Below are positions 59,791-64,000 of a stretch of 64,000 bases of DNA, one piece after another. Below the pieces are notes generated by a model, which saw only the letters and a program-made list of their open reading frames with translations, was not told the DNA's origin and ran no database searches. Where the stretch lies: the NCBI GenBank assembly GCA_038144195.1, contig JAYQNH010000002.1, positions 620,001 through 684,000 on the forward strand, written 5' to 3'. This DNA is from VMDJ01 sp038144195 (lineage in GTDB: Bacteria > Pseudomonadota > Gammaproteobacteria > Chromatiales > Chromatiaceae). Numbering within the stretch: position 1 is the first letter of the stretch; every line of letters starts with the position of its first letter. Both the position numbers and the translations under genes were made by a program.

Positions 59791-59832
59791 TCAAGCTTCG
59801 CTTAGCGACTTAATTCGCTAAGTAAGAGACAC

Positions 59833-59863
59833 AAAAAAAGGCGTGCTAAGCACGCCTTTTTTA
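59833..59863. terminator. bidirectional terminator between the small protein gene and sat
   Basis: AAAAAGGCGTGC-TAA-GCACGCCTTTTTT lies between convergent genes. It can end both the HIT/small-protein transcript and the sat transcript. Confidence 0.93.
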
Positions 59864-59885
59864 TTACTCGCTTGAGCCTCAGCTC

Positions 59886-61070
59886 TTACAAGCTTTGATA
59901 GTACTCAATCAAAATTTGAGCCACTTCAGGACGCGAAAACTCTTTTGGTGGCGCAATGCCGTCACCCAACATCTCACGCACCTTAGTACCTGATAGCAAT
60001 ACGAAGTCATCTTTCTCGTGATCTGGTGCTTCACGCATCATCACCACTTTATTCAACTTTTTAGACCATGCAGTGTGGTCAGCTTCGAAGATCTCGATCT
60101 CCATTGCGCCTGCAGGTACTTCATCTTTAAAGATGGTTTGTGCATCGAATGCGCCATAGTAATCGCCAACTCCTGCGTGGTCACGACCAATGATGAAGTG
60201 AGTCGCGCCCATATTCTGACGGAAGTAAGCGTGAAGTACTGCTTCACGTGGACCTGCATACAGCATATCGAAACCGTAACCAGTGACCATTGCGCTGTTG
60301 GGTGGGAAGTACAATTCAACCATCTTACGAATCGCAGCATCACGAACTGGCGCAGGAATATCACCCTTCTTCAACTTACCCAACAACATGTGGATAACCA
60401 AACCGTCACAACCCAAACGATCCATTGCCATGTGACACAACTCTTCGTGAGCTAAGTGCATTGGGTTACGGGTTTGGAATGCAACAACCTTCTTCCAGCC
60501 GCGCTCAGCGATTTCATTACGAATCTCAACTGCGGTACGGAAAGTATCTGGGAATTCAGTTTGGAAGTAGCTGAAGTTCAATACTTGGATTGGACCGGAA
60601 ACAGCCGTACGACCTTGTGAGTTGAATGCTGCAACACCTGGGTGCTCAGAATCATCAGTGCGATATACTTTGTCGGTCATGATCGCCATCTGCTCCGCAG
60701 AGACTTCTTCGATCGCTTCAACATCCATTACAGCTAACACTGGGTTGCCATCAACGTTAGGATCACGCAAAGCAATACGTTTTGCATCGCCGATCGCATC
60801 CGCATTCTCAAGCAAACACATCACAGGCACTGGGAAGAATGAACCATCGCTAAGGGTCATCTTTTCAGCTGCGCCCATTGCATCTGCAACGTTCATGAAA
60901 CCTTTCAGAGGGTTGAAGTAACCCGCACCCATCATGACTGCGTTACCGGCAGCTTGTGAGCTGATAATCACTGAAGGCAGTGACTCTGCTTCTTTGCTCA
61001 ATGCATCATGTTGTGCAACGTCATAAACGAAGCGTGGTTGTAGCTCGTCAGAACCAATTGGCTTGATCAT
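59886..61070 (-). CDS. sat: ATP sulfurylase (sulfate adenylyltransferase), dissimilatory type
   Basis: In sulfur oxidisers, makes ATP and sulfate from APS and pyrophosphate. The 394 residues form the single-chain homo-oligomeric type (not CysDN). ATP/sulfate-binding motifs are FQTRNPMHLAHEEL and IGRDHAGVGDYYGAFDAQ; ISGTKVREML-like text appears as LLSGTKVREMLGDG. It completes the AprBA pathway and is on the same strand as aprMBA, but separated by the HIT and 54-residue genes. Confidence 0.98.
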   Translation of the reverse strand: MIKPIGSDELQPRFVYDVAQHDALSKEAESLPSVIISSQAAGNAVMMGAGYFNPLKGFMNVADAMGAAEKMTLSDGSFFPVPVMCLLENADAIGDAKRIALRDPNVDGNPVLAVMDVEAIEEVSAEQMAIMTDKVYRTDDSEHPGVAAFNSQGRTAVSGPIQVLNFSYFQTEFPDTFRTAVEIRNEIAERGWKKVVAFQTRNPMHLAHEELCHMAMDRLGCDGLVIHMLLGKLKKGDIPAPVRDAAIRKMVELYFPPNSAMVTGYGFDMLYAGPREAVLHAYFRQNMGATHFIIGRDHAGVGDYYGAFDAQTIFKDEVPAGAMEIEIFEADHTAWSKKLNKVVMMREAPDHEKDDFVLLSGTKVREMLGDGIAPPKEFSRPEVAQILIEYYQSL

Positions 61071-61276
61071 TACTAAGTATCCTTCGGTTAGTTTTTGTCA
61101 CCAGGCATGGGCTATGCCCGATAGGTTTTTAGCCTCTCTGGCAGTGACACTGTGCAAAAAGACGCAACAGCGCAGTAAAAGCCAAAGCGGTGTATTAGTA
61201 ATGCGTAATGTACATCACAATAGAAACCCAAAGAGCTAAGGAACTTTATGAGGGCATAAGCTCAAATCGGCAGGCA

Positions 61277-61306
61277 CAAAAAAGCCGAGCACGAAGCTCG
61301 GCTTTG
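61277..61306 (-). terminator. terminator after tRNA-Phe
   Basis: AAAGCCGAGC (61281-61290) pairs with GCTCGGCTTT (61296-61305). On the minus strand a six-T run follows. The region between it and sat (61071-61276) has no gene and should hold the sat promoter. Confidence 0.88.
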
Positions 61307-61313
61307 TTTTGTA

Positions 61314-61389
61314 TGGTGCCCGGGGGCGGAATCGAACCACCGACACGAGGATTTTCAATCCTCTGCTCTACCAACTGAGCTACCCGGGC
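61314..61389 (-). tRNA. tRNA-Phe (GAA)
   Basis: A 76-base cloverleaf with encoded CCA. The acceptor is GCCCGGG/CCCGGGC, the anticodon stem is GAGGA/TCCTC with loop TTGAAAA (anticodon GAA), and the T arm contains GGTTCGATTCC. It lies downstream of yggX and is followed by a terminator. Confidence 0.97.
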
Positions 61390-61461
61390 ATATTGCCTAG
61401 ACGTGACCGCCAAGAGGCGCGTATTAAAGCGACATGACAGGGCTACGTCAAGCTAAAACCC

Positions 61462-61728
61462 TTATTCTGGCTTGAATTCTGGTGGGGTCTCGCCGCCATC
61501 GCCAAAAAAGAACTTGTCCATCTGCTCTTCAAGAAATTTACGCGCTTTTGGGTCGATCGGACTTAAGCGATATTCATTCAGCAGCATGGTTTGATGCTTC
61601 AACCACTCTGCCCAGCCCTCTTTAGAAACATTCTCAAAAACACGCTGACCCAGATCACCTGGATACGGTGGTTTTTCTAAGCCTTCCAGCTCGCGCTTCA
61701 TTTTTACGCAATTCACCATTGCACCCAT
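61462..61728 (-). CDS. yggX: YggX family Fe(II)-trafficking protein
   Basis: 88 residues with the family pattern VNCVKMKRELEGLEKPPYPG, GWAEWLKHQTMLLNEYRLSP and DKFFFGDGGE. The conserved Cys is at position 7. The ATG at 61728 follows AGGAG by six bases, preferred to the ATG at 61719. Located 9 bases after mutY, the conserved mutY-yggX pair that protects against oxidative damage to iron-sulfur proteins. Confidence 0.95.
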   Translation of the reverse strand: MGAMVNCVKMKRELEGLEKPPYPGDLGQRVFENVSKEGWAEWLKHQTMLLNEYRLSPIDPKARKFLEEQMDKFFFGDGGETPPEFKPE

Positions 61729-61737
61729 GAGAATCTC

Positions 61738-62798
61738 CTACGTCAGTTCATCGAGCAGACGCGCAACCGGCGCCGCCAACCCCAGAGCATCGGGGCGGTG
61801 TGTGTTATACCAAACCAGATCATTTGCCTCAAAGACCACGCAACCGCGTTTGCGCAGCAGTAATTGCTGGGGATGAATATCTAAATGAAAGTGGCTAAAG
61901 GTGTGACGCCTTACCGGCAGCTTCTCACCCAGACTCACTTCAAGACCAAATCGATTACGACAGAACGCATCGATGGTTTGATCTTCAGGCAGCTCAGGAA
62001 AGCCCCATAGCCCACCCCAGATTCCCGTAGGTGGTCGCTGATGGAGCAACACCTCACCTTGCTCATTACTCAGCACCAACCAATGCGCCGTTCTCACCGG
62101 CAAGGCCTTTTTCGGTTTTTTCCCGGATATCGTTGCCAATCATTTTGAGCATAAGCTAAACACGCATCACTCAGTGGACAGGCATCACATTGGGGTTTTG
62201 AACGCGTGCATAGGGTTGCGCCAAGATCCATCATTGCCTGAGTGTATTCAGCCACGCGCCGGTCAGGTGTGTAGCGCTCAGCAAGCTCCCATAACTGACT
62301 CAGAACCTTCGCTTGCCCCGGCCATCCATCAATCGCAGCAAAGCGCGCTAAAACACGTTTCACATTGCCATCTAAAATCGGTGCTCGCAGATTCATCGAC
62401 AAACTTGCGATTGCACCAGCCGTTGATCGACCAATACCGGGCAGGCTCTCTAGCTCAATTGAATCTTGTGGAAACTCGCCTGCCATCTCAGTGCAGACCT
62501 CTTGCGCTGTTTTATGAAGGTTACGTGCACGTGCGTAATACCCAAGACCCGACCAGTGATGCAGCACATCATCAATTGGCGCATTCGCCAGATCGCATAC
62601 CGTCGGGAATCGCTGCATGAACTTCTCAAAATAAGGAATCACAGTGCTGACTTGGGTTTGCTGCAACATGATCTCGGATACCCAAGTGCGATACGACGAG
62701 ACCGATTGCTGCCACGGCAAATTCTTTCGCCCATACAGGTCGAACCAATCTAGAACACGTTGCGAAAAGTCCACTTTGCTTATCGGATTTACAGCCAT
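61738..62798 (-). CDS. mutY: A/G-specific adenine glycosylase MutY (one frameshift)
   Basis: Removes adenine mispaired with 8-oxoguanine. The ATG at 62798 (AVNPISKVDFSQRVLDWFD) fits family N-termini; another ATG at 62822 is possible. The catalytic Glu region is EIMLQQTQVSTVIPYFE, the HhH motif LESLPGIGRSTAGAI, and the [4Fe-4S] site CTRSKPQCDACPLSDAC. The frame breaks near 62118 in a T/C run; the second frame supplies the C-terminal NUDIX-like domain (HQRPPTGIWGGLWGFPE). About 354 residues. Confidence 0.94.
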
Positions 62799-62845
62799 CA
62801 AGTATGGTAGGTTGATCTTCATTCAAATCGCAATCAAAGCTGACC

Positions 62846-63426
62846 ATGAAACAACTTCCAATCATCCTTGTGGCTGTTATCAGCATCGCGCTCGGCATCT
62901 TGCTGGGCATGCCCCAACAAAAACGGTAACCGGTTACGAACACCTCGGCGGTGACTTTGCTGTGCAAAGCGCTAACGGCGATGTGAAGCTGGAAGATTTC
63001 CGCGACAAAATCGTTCCGATCTATTTTGGTTTTGCGGCCTGCCCTGATGTCTGTATTACTGCGCTCAGTGGACTAAGCATGGCGTTACGCAGCTTGTCAC
63101 ATGATGAGATGGCGCAAATCCAACCACTCTTTATCAGCATCGATCCTGAGCGCGACACGCCAACAAAAGCTGACGAATATGCGAAATATTTCCACCCGTC
63201 TTTTATTGGTGCTTCAACAGATGCAGAGAATCTGAAAGCAATCGCAAAACGGTATCTGGTGATCTACGCCAAAGTAGCAATGGAAGACTCCGCAATGAAA
63301 TACACCATGGACCACAGTTCGAAGATTTACTTTGTCGGCCGTGAGGGCAAGATTCTCTCTACCGCATCGCATGGCGAGTCGGCAGAACAGCTCGCCAAGC
63401 AACTAAAAGCAGCGCTTGCTTACTGA
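62846..63426 (+). CDS. SCO1/SenC/PrrC-family copper protein (one frameshift)
   Basis: Thioredoxin-fold protein that delivers copper to cytochrome oxidase. The N-terminal anchor IILVAVISIALGILLGMP is in one frame; after a break near 62918 the other frame gives GYEHLGGDFAVQSANGD, the copper site CPDVC in YFGFAACPDVCITA, and the matching His in DHSSKIYFVG. About 193 residues. It diverges from mutY with only about 50 bases between start codons. Confidence 0.88.
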
Positions 63427-63477
63427 GTTAACGGCCCTGCTAGGGTAAAATGCGCCTTTAACAAATTTCTTACATAT

Positions 63478-63678
63478 ATGAACATTTCTCTCAACGGCAA
63501 AACCCATTCGCTTGCAGATAACAGTTCGCTCGCTAGCTTGATTGACGCTCTAGCGCTCACCGGCAAACGCATTGCTATCGAAGTGAATGATGAGCTTGTG
63601 CCACGCAGTGAGCATGCTGATTGCCAACTGAATGAAGGCGATCGTGTTGAGATTGTTCAAGCTATCGGCGGTGGTTAA
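63478..63678 (+). CDS. thiS: sulfur carrier protein ThiS
   Basis: 66-residue ubiquitin-like protein whose C-terminal Gly-Gly (QAIGGG) carries the sulfur for the thiazole of thiamine. The N-terminus NISLNGKTHSLADNSSLASL and GDRVEIVQ match the family. Directly followed by thiG. An E1-like enzyme at about 25.9 kb could be its activator. Confidence 0.95.
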   Translation: MNISLNGKTHSLADNSSLASLIDALALTGKRIAIEVNDELVPRSEHADCQLNEGDRVEIVQAIGGG

Positions 63679-63681
63679 TCC

Positions 63682-64000
63682 ATGACTGATCTAACAGATA
63701 CTTTGACCATTGCAGGTCGCACCTTTACCTCACGTCTTCTCGTAGGTACCGGCAAGTACAAAGATATGTCCGAAACACGTGAAGCGATTGATGCGAGCGG
63801 CGCTGAGATCGTGACCATCGCTGTACGTCGCACCAACCTTGGTCAGAATGCGGATGAACCGAACATTCTTGAAGTCTTACCACCGTCTGAGTTCACTTAC
63901 TTACCAAACACCGCCGGTTGCTACGATGCAAAAACCGCTGTGCGTACCTGTAAGCTCGCGCGTGAACTACTTGATGGACATGACCTGGTTAAGCTAGAAG
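63682..64000 (+). CDS. thiG: thiazole synthase ThiG, N-terminal part (cut by window edge)
   Basis: Forms the thiazole ring from 1-deoxyxylulose 5-phosphate, dehydroglycine and ThiS thiocarboxylate. The first 106 residues are present: LTIAGRTFTSRLLVGTGKY, IVTIAVRRTN and LPNTAGCYDAKTAVRTCKLA, all typical of ThiG. The ATG lies three bases after the thiS stop. The rest lies outside the window. Confidence 0.95.
   Translation, partial: MTDLTDTLTIAGRTFTSRLLVGTGKYKDMSETREAIDASGAEIVTIAVRRTNLGQNADEPNILEVLPPSEFTYLPNTAGCYDAKTAVRTCKLARELLDGHDLVKLE

Noticed and set aside
61195..61235. Possible promoter for sat (TTGTGA, 17 bases, TAATAC on the minus strand)
   Set aside because: Spacing is right but the -10 matches only about half the consensus, so it is not listed as a feature.
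62174..62620. Plus-strand frame of 148 codons
   Set aside because: Antisense over mutY, no homology seen and no binding site.
1..64000. Search for CRISPR arrays, insertion sequences, prophage or integrase genes
   Set aside because: No repeat-spacer pattern, transposase, terminal inverted repeats or phage genes were seen; the window is core chromosome.

Overview
This 64 kb window is a chromosomal, almost entirely housekeeping stretch from a sulfur-oxidising gammaproteobacterium. The gammaproteobacterial assignment rests on gene order: rpoCB-rplLJAK-nusG-secE with a tuf/tRNA block, ispE-tRNA-Gln-prs-rplY-pth, mreBCD-mrdA-rodA-mltB-rlpA-dacA-ybeD-lipB-lipA, and mutY-yggX. The sulfur lifestyle rests on aprMBA (adenylylsulfate reductase with the AprM-type membrane protein) and sat (ATP sulfurylase), the usual gene set for oxidising sulfite to sulfate via APS. 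No dsr, sox or qmo genes lie in the window. I cannot assign a genus from the sequence alone.

Layout. 1-10.3 kb (minus strand): rpoC (cut by the window edge), rpoB, rplL, rplJ with an L10 leader, rplA, rplK, nusG, secE, tRNA-Trp, tuf, tRNA-Thr, tRNA-Gly, tRNA-Tyr, with a recognisable promoter in front of tRNA-Tyr. 10.5-16.8 kb (plus): an envelope cassette of a LolA-like periplasmic protein, a badly disrupted DUF1302 outer-membrane protein and an RND/MMPL-type exporter. 16.8-22 kb (minus): pth, rplY, prs, tRNA-Gln, ispE and a TPR lipoprotein. 22-27.8 kb (plus): hemA, prfA, prmC, a small HMA-like protein, a MoeB/ThiF-type E1 enzyme, a YqiA-like esterase and a methyltransferase. 27.8-31 kb (minus): gatB, gatA, gatC. 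31-42.3 kb (plus): elongasome, cell-wall and lipoate genes, then a YdcF-like protein. 42.4-45 kb: ygiB/ygiC-like genes and a DUF3050 protein. 45-51 kb: murU-like, rho, trxA, rhlB, fbp and yrfG-like. 50.8-53.4 kb (plus): a two-domain thioredoxin-like protein, a mini helix-turn-helix protein, an alpha/beta hydrolase and a DUF4279 protein. 53.4-61.1 kb: a TPR/SlyD-like/unknown operon, aprMBA, a HIT protein and a 54-aa unknown protein on the opposite strand, and sat. 61.3-64 kb: tRNA-Phe, yggX, mutY, a SCO1-like copper protein, thiS and thiG (cut by the window edge).

A dominant property of the sequence is its large number of single-base indels that split otherwise well-conserved genes, including rpoB, gatB, mreB, mrdA, rodA, lipA, trxA and mutY. 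Several that I traced change the length of a homopolymer run by one base. Because essential genes are affected, most are best read as sequencing or assembly errors, not decay, so I annotate those genes across their full span. The DUF1302 gene is disrupted far more heavily than its neighbours. Two genes (rplY and the DUF3050 gene) carry in-frame stop codons without a frame change, and mreC appears to begin with ATT. The apr and sat genes are intact.

The most interesting loci are the split sat/aprMBA region with its unknown 54-aa protein, the unknown-SlyD-TPR operon directly behind aprA, and the tandem thioredoxin/mini-HTH/hydrolase group. None is a proven new system; each is a testable lead.
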